Shown: positions 19,796-28,810, counted from the stretch's first letter. The stretch: DNA of 64,000 nucleotides from JANXLS01 sp038227045 (GCA_038227045.1 JBBRQD010000007.1:35544-99543); one strand, 5' to 3'. A program made the numbers and translations. Notes: generated by a model not told the origin, from the letters alone.

Positions 19796-20299
19796 ATGAA
19801 CTGCGATTGGAACAATAAACTCAGTGCATTCCACGACGGCGAACTGTCTGCGGAGGCGCGTGCGCAAGTCGAGGCGCACGTGGAAGCGTGCCCGGAATGC
19901 GCGGCCGAAATCGGGCGGTTGCGGCGCATTGCGCGCTTTTTAAAGGCCGCACCCATACCCGCCATGAACGCCGGTGCGCTGCCGCGTTTGCGCGAACGCA
20001 TCGGCGCTGAACGCATCATGCTGGCCAACGGACGCCGCACCGCGCGCCTGGCCGGATGGCTGACCACCGCGGCGGCGGCCGTGATTTTGTGTTGCGGTGC
20101 CGCGCTCTATTCGATGCAGTCTCAACCCGGCCTGTCGCATCAAACTGCGCAGCATACGGCGAGAGATGGCGACGATTCCATAAAAGTCTTGATGAACGCC
20201 GTTATTCCGGGCTCCGAATTGGCGGCGTCGTTGGAGACAACCGATCCGCTCGCACTGGCAATCGATCGATACGATCCGAGGGACGATGGTCGTGAATAA
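19796..20299 (+). CDS. anti-sigma factor with zinc-finger (zf-HC2) domain
   Basis: 167 residues. The N-terminal ZAS/zf-HC2 domain has ELSAEARAQVEAHVEACPEC, giving the His-x3-Cys-x2-Cys zinc site that holds the cognate sigma factor. A membrane helix follows (WLTTAAAAVILCCGAALY, about residues 83-100), leaving a short periplasmic tail. I chose the ATG at 19796. The frame stays open to 19730, but that part translates the right arm of the neighbouring foldback. It overlaps the next gene by 14 bp, so sensor and effector genes are likely co-translated. Confidence 0.85.
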   Translation: MNCDWNNKLSAFHDGELSAEARAQVEAHVEACPECAAEIGRLRRIARFLKAAPIPAMNAGALPRLRERIGAERIMLANGRRTARLAGWLTTAAAAVILCCGAALYSMQSQPGLSHQTAQHTARDGDDSIKVLMNAVIPGSELAASLETTDPLALAIDRYDPRDDGRE

Positions 20300-21041
20300 T
20301 CTGCGCGTCATTATGGTGCTCTGCTTTGCCGCTGCATTTTCCGCCGGTGTGCTGGCCGGCAAAGTGTGGGAGCGCTCGATCGTCAAAGCCGAAGCTTCGC
20401 CCCCGGTCGTGGTCGCCCCGCCGGTGCCCGCTCCGGTGCCGCAGCCCACCGCGCAGCCGCCGCGCGATCCTGCGCCGCCGACCCCGGAACTGGGTTGGTT
20501 GAGGGAACTGAATCTTACCGCGCAACAGAGCGAACAGATGCGCGCAATCTGGTCGGCCGTGACAAAGAATGCCCCAATGAACCACGGCAAGCGCGAAGCG
20601 TTGCGCAAGGAACGCGACGAAGCCATCAAAGCCTTGCTGAGCGACGAGCAGCGCAAGCAGCAGACCGCGGTCTTGGCGCAATACGAGGCAAAGAATGAAG
20701 AAATCGGCCAGAAAATGCACGTAGAGCAAGAAGTGCAACGGAAACAGCGCGACGAAGCCGTCAAGGCCTTGATGAGCGAAGAACAGCGCAAGCTATATGA
20801 CGCGCTGAAAAGCAACTACGACGCGAAAACGGAAGAGCTCAACAAGGAATGGAAGAAATCGTTCGACGACGCGGTCGAGCAGACGCGCATGTTGCTGACG
20901 CCCGAACAGCGCGTGAAATACGACGAGATCCGCAAGAAACGCGAGGAAACGCCGCGTCGGCGTTTCGCGCCGGATTGGTCAAAGGATCCCGAGCGCCGGC
21001 CCGGCCCCAGACAGGATCAGCGGCCCGCGCCGAAACAATAA
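20286..21041 (+). CDS. secreted helical protein with repeated LTxxQ-like motifs (Spy/CpxP-like)
   Basis: 251 residues with an N-terminal membrane or signal segment (VIMVLCFAAAFSAGVLAGKV) and a Pro/Val-rich linker (36-65). Then come four helix-start motifs: LNLTAQQSEQMRAIW, LLSDEQRKQQ, LMSEEQRKLYDAL and LLTPEQRVKYDEI. These resemble the LTxxQ motif of Spy/CpxP chaperones and the metal-resistance proteins often paired with ECF sigma factors. The C-terminus is Arg/Pro-rich. It overlaps the anti-sigma gene, so it may tune envelope sensing. The family assignment rests on motif spacing only. Confidence 0.65.
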   Translation: MVVNNLRVIMVLCFAAAFSAGVLAGKVWERSIVKAEASPPVVVAPPVPAPVPQPTAQPPRDPAPPTPELGWLRELNLTAQQSEQMRAIWSAVTKNAPMNHGKREALRKERDEAIKALLSDEQRKQQTAVLAQYEAKNEEIGQKMHVEQEVQRKQRDEAVKALMSEEQRKLYDALKSNYDAKTEELNKEWKKSFDDAVEQTRMLLTPEQRVKYDEIRKKREETPRRRFAPDWSKDPERRPGPRQDQRPAPKQ

Positions 21042-21120
21042 AGGCTTATTCGCGGTAAGAGGGCGCCTTTCACGCGCCCGCCGCAGACACTGGCAGTTCC
21101 CTTAATAAGGAGTGAGAACA

Positions 21121-21651
21121 ATGCGACAGTCGATGTGGATGGTGTTTGCAATGGTGGCGTGTGCGTTTCTAAGCGTGGCGGCAGTTCGGGCGGAAGACGC
21201 GCCCCCGGCCCCGGCGACGCCCGGCGGCGGCCGCGGTAATTTCGATCCCGCCGCGTTTGCAAAACAGCGCGAAGAACGCATGAAGACCGGCTTGGGCGTC
21301 AACGACGAAGAATGGAAGGCGTTGCAGCCAAAAGTCGACGCGGTCCAAAAAGCCCGCAGAGACACGTTCGGTGGCGGCGGCGGATTCGGCGGCCGTCGAG
21401 CCGGCCAGGCGGGAGGCACTGCGGACACGGCTGCGCCTGAGAAGACCGACATGCAGAAGAAGTCCGACGCGCTGCGCAAGCTCCTGGAAAACAAAGAGGC
21501 CGATCCGAAGGCGATTCAGGAAGCCTTGAAGGCCTACCGCGACGAACGCGACAAAGCCCGCGAAACACTGAAGAAGGCCCAGGCGGAACTGAAGGAATTG
21601 CTGACCGCCAAACAGGAAGCGTTCATGGTGTTGAACGGCGGATTGGAATAG
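21121..21651 (+). CDS. secreted Gly- and Lys-rich helical protein, unknown function
   Basis: 176 residues with a clear signal peptide (MVFAMVACAFLSVAAVRAED). A small domain, GVNDEEWKALQPKVDAVQ, is followed by a Gly-rich linker (FGGGGGFGGRRAG) and a long charged helix of about 70 residues with Lys, Glu and Ala (probably coiled coil). I chose the ATG at 21121 because AAGGAG lies 8-9 bp upstream. It follows the Spy/CpxP-like gene and may be its functional companion in the same operon. Not recognised as a named family. Confidence 0.6.
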   Translation: MRQSMWMVFAMVACAFLSVAAVRAEDAPPAPATPGGGRGNFDPAAFAKQREERMKTGLGVNDEEWKALQPKVDAVQKARRDTFGGGGGFGGRRAGQAGGTADTAAPEKTDMQKKSDALRKLLENKEADPKAIQEALKAYRDERDKARETLKKAQAELKELLTAKQEAFMVLNGGLE

Positions 21652-21670
21652 TAAGTGGCTGGAAGTTTCC

Positions 21671-21751
21671 CCCTCTCCCCTTGAGGGAGAGGGAAACACC
21701 ACCGCACGTGCGGTTATGCAACTCCTGGGGCGAAGCACTGACTTCGCCCCA
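21671..21751. repeat. two short palindromes upstream of gspE
   Basis: First, CCCTCTCCC and GGGAGAGGG at 21671-21693, the same unit as at 4418-4442. Second, 10-bp arms TGGGGCGAAG and CTTCGCCCCA at 21726-21751. They lie in the open frame ahead of the likely gspE start, which explains an odd N-terminal extension if an earlier codon is used. Confidence 0.75.
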
Positions 21752-21767
21752 CTCATCGGAGCACAAC

Positions 21768-23462
21768 GTGGATCGAGTCCTCGAACAGATGCTGCGGGCT
21801 GGCGTGATCGACGCGGATGGCGCGGCGCTTGCGCACAAACTCATGTCCTCCGAGAACAAGCCGCTGGACGAAGCGGTGATCGCCTCGGGCGCGGCCAGCG
21901 AAGACGCCGCGCTGAAGTTTTTCGCCGAGCGCTTCGGCGTGCCGATGGCCGATCTTTCCGCCTACAATCCCAGCAAAGAATTTCTGCGCAAGTTTCCCGT
22001 CCGCGTGCTGCTCAAGCACCGTTTGATTCCGCTGACCCTCGAAAACGGAACGGTGACCGTCGCCGCGCCGCGCTTTTTCGAAACCACCGGACTCGACGAA
22101 CTGCGCCTCGCAACGGGCCTCGATGTGCGCCTTGAACTGGCGCCCAGCATCGACATTGACCGTTGCGTGCGCCGCCACCTCGGCGTCGGAGCCGATACGC
22201 TCGAATCGATGGCCAACGAAGAGAGCAGCACCGGCATCGAAGTGCTCACCGACGAGCCCGAAGACAACGTCGATCTCTCCGACGGCGCGGGCGAAGCCTC
22301 GATCGTCAAGTTCGTCAACCAGGTGCTGGCCGAAGGCATCCAGATGCGCGCGACCGACGTGCACTTCGAACCATTCGAACGCGAACTGCGCGTGCGCTAC
22401 CGCATCGACGGCGTGTTGCAGGAAGCCAACATTCCGCCCACGGTCAAGCAGTATCAGGCGTCGATCATTTCGCGCCTGAAAATCCTCGCACATCTGAACA
22501 TCGCCGAAAAACGCGTGCCGCAGGACGGCCGCATCAAATTGAAAATCTCCGGTGCCGAAGTCGACGTCCGCGCCTCCATGATCCCGATGCTGCACGGTGA
22601 AGGCGTGGTGCTGCGCCTGCTGCATCGCGGCTCGGCGCTGATGGGCCTCGAACAATTGGGCATGTGCGAAGACGACATCGGCCTGATCCAGCGCATCCTC
22701 GATCTGCCGCACGGCATCTTCCTCGTCACCGGCCCAACCGGCAGCGGCAAAACGACCACGCTCTACGCGGCGCTCTCGCGCATCAACACGCCCGACCTGA
22801 AGATCATCACCATCGAAGACCCGGTCGAATACCAGCTCACCGGCATTAACCAGATTCAAGTCAACACCAAAGCCGGGCTGACCTTCGGCTCGGGCCTGCG
22901 CTCCATTTTGCGCCACGATCCCGACGTCATCCTGATCGGCGAAATCCGCGACTGCGAAACCGCCGAAATCGCCGTGCAAGCGTCGCTGACCGGGCATCTC
23001 GTGTTCTCCACGCTGCACACCAACGACGCCCCCGGCGCGCTGACGCGCCTCGTGGACATGGGCATCGAACCGTACCTGGTCGCCTCGTCGTTGGAAGGCG
23101 TGCTCGCTCAACGCCTCGTGCGCCTGATCTGCAAGCATTGCAAGGAAGGCCATTCACTCTCGCAAAAAGACACCATGAGGCTCGAAAAAGGCCGCGAAAT
23201 TCCCAAAATGCTGTACCGTGGAAAAGGCTGCCGCGAATGCCAGGGCACCGGCTACCGTGGACGGACGGTAATCTGTGAAACGATGGGCGTAACGGAACAG
23301 ATCAAGCAAGCGATCCTCGCGCGCACATCGACCGGAGAAATCCGCAAAATCGCAATGAAGCAAGGCATGAAAAGCCTGCGCGAAGACGGTTTTCGCATCA
23401 TTAATGAAGGCCGGACGACGATGGAAGAAGTGCTGAGGGCGACGAAGGAAGAGGGAATTTAA
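21768..23462 (+). CDS. gspE: type II secretion assembly ATPase GspE
   Basis: 564 residues from the GTG at 21768, whose upstream CGGAG is a plausible ribosome site. An earlier ATG at 21681 would add residues encoded by palindromic repeat DNA. The N1E-like domain (residues 1-150) binds the partner GspL. The RecA-like domain has Walker A GPTGSGKTTTLY near 322, the Asp box HFEPFERELRVRYRIDG, and the Walker B/His-box HDPDVILIGEIRD. A zinc domain, CKHC with a later CREC, lies near 454-490. It powers pseudopilus assembly from the cytoplasm. First gene of a cluster with gspF 5 bp downstream. Confidence 0.95.
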   Translation: MDRVLEQMLRAGVIDADGAALAHKLMSSENKPLDEAVIASGAASEDAALKFFAERFGVPMADLSAYNPSKEFLRKFPVRVLLKHRLIPLTLENGTVTVAAPRFFETTGLDELRLATGLDVRLELAPSIDIDRCVRRHLGVGADTLESMANEESSTGIEVLTDEPEDNVDLSDGAGEASIVKFVNQVLAEGIQMRATDVHFEPFERELRVRYRIDGVLQEANIPPTVKQYQASIISRLKILAHLNIAEKRVPQDGRIKLKISGAEVDVRASMIPMLHGEGVVLRLLHRGSALMGLEQLGMCEDDIGLIQRILDLPHGIFLVTGPTGSGKTTTLYAALSRINTPDLKIITIEDPVEYQLTGINQIQVNTKAGLTFGSGLRSILRHDPDVILIGEIRDCETAEIAVQASLTGHLVFSTLHTNDAPGALTRLVDMGIEPYLVASSLEGVLAQRLVRLICKHCKEGHSLSQKDTMRLEKGREIPKMLYRGKGCRECQGTGYRGRTVICETMGVTEQIKQAILARTSTGEIRKIAMKQGMKSLREDGFRIINEGRTTMEEVLRATKEEGI

Positions 23463-23467
23463 CGGTC

Positions 23468-24688
23468 ATGCCCGTATTCGTGTATAAAGCAGTGGATTCG
23501 CGAGGCGCCGAGAACGCCGGAACGCTCACCGCCGACAGCCGCTCTGCCGCGATGGATCAAGTTTCGCGTCTGGGCTTCACTCCGGTGCTCGTGAAAGAGA
23601 GCCGCTCCGGCGAGGACGTGCCGTCTGTTAAATTGTCCGCCGTCACCGGCAAAATCTCCCAGGCCAAAGTCGAATCGTTCACGCGCGGGCTGGCCAATCT
23701 GCTGAGTGCCGGAGTCCCGTTGAGCCGCGCGTTGAATATTACCATCCGCGAGGCATCGAATGCCGCCGCCAAGGCGCAGTGGACCGCCATTCACGACGAC
23801 GTGGTGGGCGGCATGGCGCTGGCGGATTCGCTGGCGAAGTTCAAGCGCACGTTCCCACCTGTTTACGTCGCCATGGTGCGGGCCGGTGAGATGGGCGGAT
23901 TTCTGGAACTCGTGCTGGGGCAGATCGCCGAATTCCAGTCGCGCGAACAGGATTTGAAGGGAAAAGTCAAGGCGGCGCTGGTGTATCCGGCAGTGCTGGG
24001 CGTGGTCGCAACGGGCGTGCTCGTGTTCCTGCTGACATTCTTCATTCCGCGCTTTTCACAGATATTCAGGGAAATGGGCGGCACGCTGCCGGCGCTGACG
24101 CTCGTGATTGTCGGCTTGAGCGACGCGATTTTGAAGTACGGGCTGTACATGCTCGCGGGAATCGTCGGATTGTATTTCGCGGCGCAGCGCGGACTGCAGA
24201 CGGAAGGCGGCCGGCGGGCGCTGGAGAAAGCCACGCTCGCGACGCCCCTCTTAGGCATGGTCGTCGCGCGCTTTGCGCTGGTGCGCTTTTGCCGCATGTT
24301 GGGAACGCTGCTCGGCTCGGGTGTGCCGCTGATCGCCGCGTTGAAGGTTTCAAAGGAAGCGATCGGAAACCAGATTCTCTCCGACACGGTCGCTCATGCC
24401 ATCGAGGACGTTCAAAAAGGCGCGTCGCTGTCAAAGAGCCTGTCGATCAGCAAGCAGCTCTTTCCGCCGTCGGTGACGGAAATGGTTGCGGTCGCGGAAG
24501 AAACCGGCCGATTGGACAAAGAACTCATGCGCATGTCGCAATTCTTCGAAGTGGAACTCGACCGTCAATTGCGAATGCTGGTGGCCCTGGCCGAACCTCT
24601 GCTGTTGTTTATCATGGCGGGTTTGATCGGAACCATCGTCGTCGGCATGTTGCTCCCGATTTTTAACATGCAGGAGATGATCAAGTAG
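23468..24688 (+). CDS. gspF: type II secretion inner-membrane platform protein GspF
   Basis: 406 residues, the normal length. It opens MPVFVYKAVDSRGAENAGTL as GspF/PilC proteins do. Two repeated cytosolic domains, each with the conserved TRGLANLLSAGVPL or CRMLGTLLGSGVPL, alternate with three membrane helices (near 170, 220 and 380). GspF couples GspE to the pseudopilus. It starts 5 bp after gspE. Confidence 0.95.
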   Translation: MPVFVYKAVDSRGAENAGTLTADSRSAAMDQVSRLGFTPVLVKESRSGEDVPSVKLSAVTGKISQAKVESFTRGLANLLSAGVPLSRALNITIREASNAAAKAQWTAIHDDVVGGMALADSLAKFKRTFPPVYVAMVRAGEMGGFLELVLGQIAEFQSREQDLKGKVKAALVYPAVLGVVATGVLVFLLTFFIPRFSQIFREMGGTLPALTLVIVGLSDAILKYGLYMLAGIVGLYFAAQRGLQTEGGRRALEKATLATPLLGMVVARFALVRFCRMLGTLLGSGVPLIAALKVSKEAIGNQILSDTVAHAIEDVQKGASLSKSLSISKQLFPPSVTEMVAVAEETGRLDKELMRMSQFFEVELDRQLRMLVALAEPLLLFIMAGLIGTIVVGMLLPIFNMQEMIK

Positions 24689-24689
24689 C

Positions 24690-24803
24690 AGGGATTAGGA
24701 TTTAGGGATTAGGGGTTAGGGAAGAAGGATTTGAGGCTGGGAAATGGATTAGATTCGAAATTGAATTTTTTCCCTAGTTCCTAACCCCTAGCCCCTAACC
24801 CCT
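24690..24803. repeat. foldback repeat with GGGATTAGGGGTTAGGG word arms
   Basis: The left arm (24690-24721) consists of variants of GGGATTAGG and the right arm (24772-24803) of CCTAACCCC. It lies between gspF and gspG. A second copy of the same family lies at 30781-30870, between gspM and gspC. The words look telomere-like but the setting is an internal hairpin in a bacterial operon. Confidence 0.88.
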
Positions 24804-24829
24804 CATTGAATAGCGAAGCGAGGAAAAAA

Positions 24830-25261
24830 ATGAGACGAAACAGAAATGCTTACAGCGGCTTTACGCTGATTGAATTGTTGCTGGTGCTGGTGATCCTGGC
24901 GGTGCTCGCCACGATCGTCATGCGCAACACGTCTGGAATCTCCGAGAAGGCGCGAATCACCACGGCCAAATCGCAGATGAAAATTCTCGAAAGTTCATTG
25001 GAAGAATTTGAAATCGATGTGGGGCGCTACCCGACGAGCGAAGAAGGCTTAAACGCCCTGACCGAACAGCCGGGCAACGTCAAGGGCTGGAGCCACCCTT
25101 ATCTAAAACAGAAGATCGGCAACGATCCTTGGGGCCACCCGTACATCTATAAATTTCCGGGCTCTAAGAACTCGAAGAGCTTCGATGTCTTCTCCGCCGG
25201 ACCCGACGGAGCCGAAGGGACCGACGATGACATCGGCAATTGGAACGAGGATGCGAAATAG
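24830..25261 (+). CDS. gspG: major pseudopilin GspG
   Basis: 143 residues from the ATG at 24830, preceded by GAGGAAAAAA. The prepilin site is SG-FTLIELL, cleaved after Gly, with Glu at +5, then a 20-residue hydrophobic helix. The C-terminal T2SSG domain has FEIDVGRYPTSEEGLNAL and WGHPYIYKFPG, then SAGPDGAEGTDDDIGNW, the calcium-binding loop. It forms the pseudopilus shaft. A TTG at 24806 would add residues not needed by the prepilin leader. Confidence 0.95.
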   Translation: MRRNRNAYSGFTLIELLLVLVILAVLATIVMRNTSGISEKARITTAKSQMKILESSLEEFEIDVGRYPTSEEGLNALTEQPGNVKGWSHPYLKQKIGNDPWGHPYIYKFPGSKNSKSFDVFSAGPDGAEGTDDDIGNWNEDAK

Positions 25262-25284
25262 AATTCGAAAGTTCCGGTGATTTT

Positions 25285-25695
25285 ATGACGGTCCGCAATT
25301 TGACAAGGGGATGTTTCGCTGCGATAGGAGTCCTGCTGCTGGCCGTTGGATTTGCAGAATTTATTAAGAGGGGTCACGGACATCCAATTGAGAGCTTCGC
25401 TAAAAATACCATTGCAAATATGGATCTCGGTGTTGAACAGTTCAAGGTGGATTTTGGCCGCTACCCTACCACGGAAGAAGGGATCAAAGTGCTTCTCGTG
25501 GCAACCTCTGATTCACGCGGTTCGTTTGGTCCATACGTTAAAAAAGCGAACGATTTTGACCCGTGGGAACACCCCTACGTTTACAAATTTCCGGGAATAC
25601 ATAATCCCGGGCGTTTCGATATTTATTCATTAGGTCCGGACGGAAAAGAAGGCGGCGGTGACGATATTGGAAATTGGTCAAACGATGGAAAATGA
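25285..25695 (+). CDS. GspG-like paralogue lacking a prepilin motif
   Basis: 136 residues. The C-terminal 90 residues mirror GspG: FKVDFGRYPTTEEGIKVL, DPWEHPYVYKFPG, SLGPDGKEGGGDDIGNW. The N-terminus is different: MTVRNLTRGCFAAIGVLLLAVGF is a plain membrane or signal segment with no G-FTLIE cleavage site and no Glu+5. It could not be processed by prepilin peptidase in the usual way, so it may stay as a membrane-anchored or secreted T2SSG domain. Composition is more AT-rich than flanking genes. It overlaps gspH by 11 bp and so is translated within the cluster. Confidence 0.7.
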   Translation: MTVRNLTRGCFAAIGVLLLAVGFAEFIKRGHGHPIESFAKNTIANMDLGVEQFKVDFGRYPTTEEGIKVLLVATSDSRGSFGPYVKKANDFDPWEHPYVYKFPGIHNPGRFDIYSLGPDGKEGGGDDIGNWSNDGK

Positions 25696-26206
25696 GCGCT
25701 TCAAAAAAACCGGCTTCACGCTGATCGAATTGATTTTCGTGCTGGCGATCATCGGCATTGTGCTTGCCGTGACCGCGCCAGAATTCCGTTTCTTCATCGC
25801 CGGCCGCAACGTGGCCAACGCCGCCAACAAACTGGTCGCGCTCGCCCGGCACGCCCGCTCGATGTCCATCGCCGAAGGCCGCACCTATCGCCTGAATGTC
25901 GATACATCCTCGGGAACGTTCTGGCTTGACGCTCAGACCGGCGCGGAGTTCAAGGAATTGTACACCGATTTTGGCCAGCGTTTTCAACTGCCAGACGGCA
26001 CAAAAGCGACGTGGATGGGAGCGAACGGCGCGCCGCCCGCCGCACCCGTCCAAGGCGGCAAACCCGCGCAATCGGTCTCCTTTTTTTCCGACGGACGATG
26101 CGAAACGATGACCCTGAACTTGATCGGCAAGAATGGCGAAGAGATTGATCTAGGCGCACCATCCGAGACGGAAATGTGGCGCGTGGCCAAGGAAGGGCAG
26201 CCATGA
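25685..26206 (+). CDS. gspH: minor pseudopilin GspH
   Basis: 173 residues from the ATG at 25685. The prepilin leader is MENERFKKTG and the processed end FTLIELIFVLAIIG, with Glu at +5. The body has AARHARSMSIAEGR-like text (LARHARSMSIAEGRTYRLNV), typical of GspH/FimT. It sits at or near the pseudopilus tip. Overlaps gspI by 4 bp. Confidence 0.85.
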   Translation: MENERFKKTGFTLIELIFVLAIIGIVLAVTAPEFRFFIAGRNVANAANKLVALARHARSMSIAEGRTYRLNVDTSSGTFWLDAQTGAEFKELYTDFGQRFQLPDGTKATWMGANGAPPAAPVQGGKPAQSVSFFSDGRCETMTLNLIGKNGEEIDLGAPSETEMWRVAKEGQP

Positions 26207-26565
26207 AAACGCGCGGATTCACGCTAATGGAAGCGCTCGCCGCGTTGGCACTGATTGCCGTCGTGCTGCCGATGGCGCTGCGCGGATTTTCAATCGCAAA
26301 TTCGCTGGCGGGCGCGTCCAAGCAGCGCTCGGAAGCCGCCGCGCTGGCCAATTCGAAGCTCAACGAACTCGTCGCAACCGGCGATTGGAAACTCGGCCTG
26401 CTTGCGGGCGACTTCGCCCCGGACCGGCCGACTTTTCGCTGGAAAGCTGAAGTCAAGAACTGGGATTCCAGCACGTTGCAGGAACTCGACGTCCATGTTT
26501 TCTGGACGGCGCGCGGAGAAGACAAGGAATTCGTCGTATCGACGCTGGTGGATCAAGGACAATGA
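26203..26565 (+). CDS. gspI: minor pseudopilin GspI
   Basis: 120 residues from the ATG at 26203. A very short leader MKTRG precedes FTLMEALAALALIAVVLP. The ME pair and Ala-rich helix are typical of GspI, as is the short body with ALANSKLNELVA. It forms the tip complex with J and K. ATGA overlaps link it to gspH and gspJ. Confidence 0.87.
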   Translation: MKTRGFTLMEALAALALIAVVLPMALRGFSIANSLAGASKQRSEAAALANSKLNELVATGDWKLGLLAGDFAPDRPTFRWKAEVKNWDSSTLQELDVHVFWTARGEDKEFVVSTLVDQGQ

Positions 26566-27368
26566 AGTCAAACGCGTTCACGCTACTCGAACTCCTCATC
26601 GCGCTCGCCCTGACCGCGCTGCTCTCGGGTGTGCTGTACTCCAGCATGTACTTTGGTTTTAAGTCGCGGGACAGCGCCATTCGCTCGCTCGATGCCGTGC
26701 AAAAAGCCTCGAACGCGTTCACCTTGCTCACGCAGGATTTCGACGGCGCGATGCCGCCGACCGGCATCCTCGCCGGCGAATTCACCGGTGCGGCTGCGTC
26801 GTATGCCGGTGCGAACACGAGCGCACCGTCAGGCGGATCGAGCGGCTCGAACAATTCGGCGATGGGCGCGAAATCGAGCGGACTGTCCACTTCGAATTCG
26901 AGCTTGAACGGAACCACGGGCGGGCTGCATGCGCCGTCGACCGATTCCCAGGCGGCCGTGGTGCTCTCCTTCTATTCGTCGGCCAACACGCCGCGCGAGG
27001 ACGAAACTGGAGCGGACATCCGCAAGGTCGAATTGTCCATCGAAACGCCTGAAGGTTCGGCGAAACCCGCGCTGGTGCGGCGCGTCTATTACAATTTGCT
27101 TCCCAACAAAGCGCCCGAACCGCGCGTCCAGATTTTGTGCCGCAACATCCGCAGTTTTTATCTGCGCTATTACGATGGCACGCTCTGGCGCGACGACTGG
27201 GATTCGAAAGCGCAAGGCGACATTCTGCCCACGGCGGTCGAAGCGACGCTCGAACTCGACGCGCCGGACGCGAAAACCGGCGACGATTCGGCCTACCGAA
27301 TCACGCGCGTTTTCGCAATTCCCTGCGGCGTCTCCGCGGCCCAGGCCGCCGATGGGAGCGGCCAATGA
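26562..27368 (+). CDS. gspJ: minor pseudopilin GspJ
   Basis: 268 residues. Leader MKSNA precedes FTLLELLIALALTALLSG; the residue before the cleavage site is Ala instead of Gly. A low-complexity Ser/Gly/Asn/Ala segment (about residues 75-125) is inserted after LTQDFDGAMPP, and the rest resembles the GspJ C-terminal domain (VEATLELD near the end). Overlaps gspK by 4 bp. Assignment is by motif and gene order. Confidence 0.82.
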   Translation: MKSNAFTLLELLIALALTALLSGVLYSSMYFGFKSRDSAIRSLDAVQKASNAFTLLTQDFDGAMPPTGILAGEFTGAAASYAGANTSAPSGGSSGSNNSAMGAKSSGLSTSNSSLNGTTGGLHAPSTDSQAAVVLSFYSSANTPREDETGADIRKVELSIETPEGSAKPALVRRVYYNLLPNKAPEPRVQILCRNIRSFYLRYYDGTLWRDDWDSKAQGDILPTAVEATLELDAPDAKTGDDSAYRITRVFAIPCGVSAAQAADGSGQ

Positions 27369-28810
27369 TGGTGAATTCAAGCTGTCCGCTCCCTTGCGGT
27401 CGCGGTTCTTTAATACGGCCGCGCGGCAGCATCATGATCATCGCCATCGCGACCGTGCTGATTCTCTCCAGCCTGCTGCTGGTCTTCGTGCGCGAGATGC
27501 GCGTCGAGTCGCAGGCCGCGGCCAATCGCGCCTCGGCGCTTCAAGCCGCGGGCATCGCGCGCGGAGCGATCGCGTACGTCAACAACCATCTGACCAACAA
27601 CCAGGATCCGATTTCACTCGATACCGAAATGATCTGCGAAGCCAGCCAGTTGGGCGACGGCTATTTTTGGATTCTGCGCCCGGACGGAACCGACGAAACC
27701 AAGTATGCATTCGGACTTCAAGACGAAGCCTCGAAGCTCAACCTCAACACTGCCACGTACGATCAGCTTCTGGCGCTCCCAAACATGACCACGGATCTCG
27801 CCGCGTCCATCGTCGATTGGCGCGATGCCGACGACAACGTCTCGAATCAAGGCGGCGCGGAGAGCGAATACTATCAGCAGCTTCAGCCCGATTCGTATTA
27901 CTGCAAGAACGCGCCGTTTGAAACGCTCGAAGAAATTCTGCTCGTCAAAGGCGCGACGAGAGATCTGTTGTATGCAACCGACGCGAATCACAACGGCGTC
28001 GTGGACGCGACCGAAAGCGGCGGAAACGCGTCCGTCGGCCTCTCGGGCATCAATGGCAACGCGCGCTGCGGAATCATGAAGTACCTCACCGTCTATAGCC
28101 AGGAAGCCAACACCGACGCCAACGGAAAACCACGCACCAACATCAACACCGCCACGATCGCGCAATTGACGCAGCTTTTTGGAAAATACGTCAGCGGTTC
28201 GAGGATGACCGAGATTCTGGCCAAGGCACGCACCGCCAAACCCTATCGCAGCATCTTCGATTTTTATTACAAATTGGGACTGGCTCCCGAAGAATTCAAA
28301 AAAGTCGCCGACAAGATTACAATCGATCCGGGAAAAATAATTCAAGGCCGCGTGAACGTGAATACCGCGCCAAAGGAAGTGCTGAGCTGCCTGCCAGGAT
28401 TGGATGCGTCCGATGCAGACGCGCTGGTTGCGCTGCGGACGTCGAGCGGCGCGGATCTGACGAGCGTCGCCTGGGTGCTCACCGCGCTGACTCAGGCCAA
28501 AGCGGTCGGCATTTCGAATTTCGTCACCGTGAAAACAAAACGCTTCTCCGCCGACATCGTGGCCGCCAGCGGCGACGGGCGCGGCTTCAAGCGTCTGCGC
28601 TGCGTCTTCGATGTCAGCGGCACTGCGCCAAAGCTTCTCTTTAGCAAAGACATGACGCATCTCGGCTGGCCGCTCGATCCTCAAATCCTGTCAGATCTGC
28701 GCGTCGGTCGAACGCCGGCGTCGCAATCGACTCCGTTTTCGGGAAATTCGCAAAGTCCGCAAAGTTCGAATTCGGCGGGATCGAGTTCATCGTTTGGAGG
28801 ATCGCGCTGA
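27365..28810 (+). CDS. gspK: minor pseudopilin GspK
   Basis: 481 residues from the ATG at 27365. The hydrophobic start is IMIIAIATVLILSSLLLVFV, preceded by RPRGS, matching the RG-x prepilin form of GspK. The large body contains helix-hairpin-helix-like repeats: LNLNTATYDQLLALPNMT, NINTATIAQLTQLFGK and VNVNTAPKEVLSCLPGLD, typical of the GspK SAM-like domain. It is the tip subunit that ends the pseudopilus. The first 20 codons derive partly from a GC-rich direct/inverted motif (CCCTTGCGGTCGCGG). TGATG overlap with the next gene. Confidence 0.88.
   Translation: MMVNSSCPLPCGRGSLIRPRGSIMIIAIATVLILSSLLLVFVREMRVESQAAANRASALQAAGIARGAIAYVNNHLTNNQDPISLDTEMICEASQLGDGYFWILRPDGTDETKYAFGLQDEASKLNLNTATYDQLLALPNMTTDLAASIVDWRDADDNVSNQGGAESEYYQQLQPDSYYCKNAPFETLEEILLVKGATRDLLYATDANHNGVVDATESGGNASVGLSGINGNARCGIMKYLTVYSQEANTDANGKPRTNINTATIAQLTQLFGKYVSGSRMTEILAKARTAKPYRSIFDFYYKLGLAPEEFKKVADKITIDPGKIIQGRVNVNTAPKEVLSCLPGLDASDADALVALRTSSGADLTSVAWVLTALTQAKAVGISNFVTVKTKRFSADIVAASGDGRGFKRLRCVFDVSGTAPKLLFSKDMTHLGWPLDPQILSDLRVGRTPASQSTPFSGNSQSPQSSNSAGSSSSFGGSR

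Noticed and set aside
24690..24803. Telomere-like TTAGGG words
   Set aside because: They are interspersed, inverted and internal to a bacterial operon, and a second copy is inside the same cluster, so a chromosome end is not supported.
24806..24829. TTG start for gspG
   Set aside because: The ATG at 24830 has a better ribosome site and gives a normal short prepilin leader.
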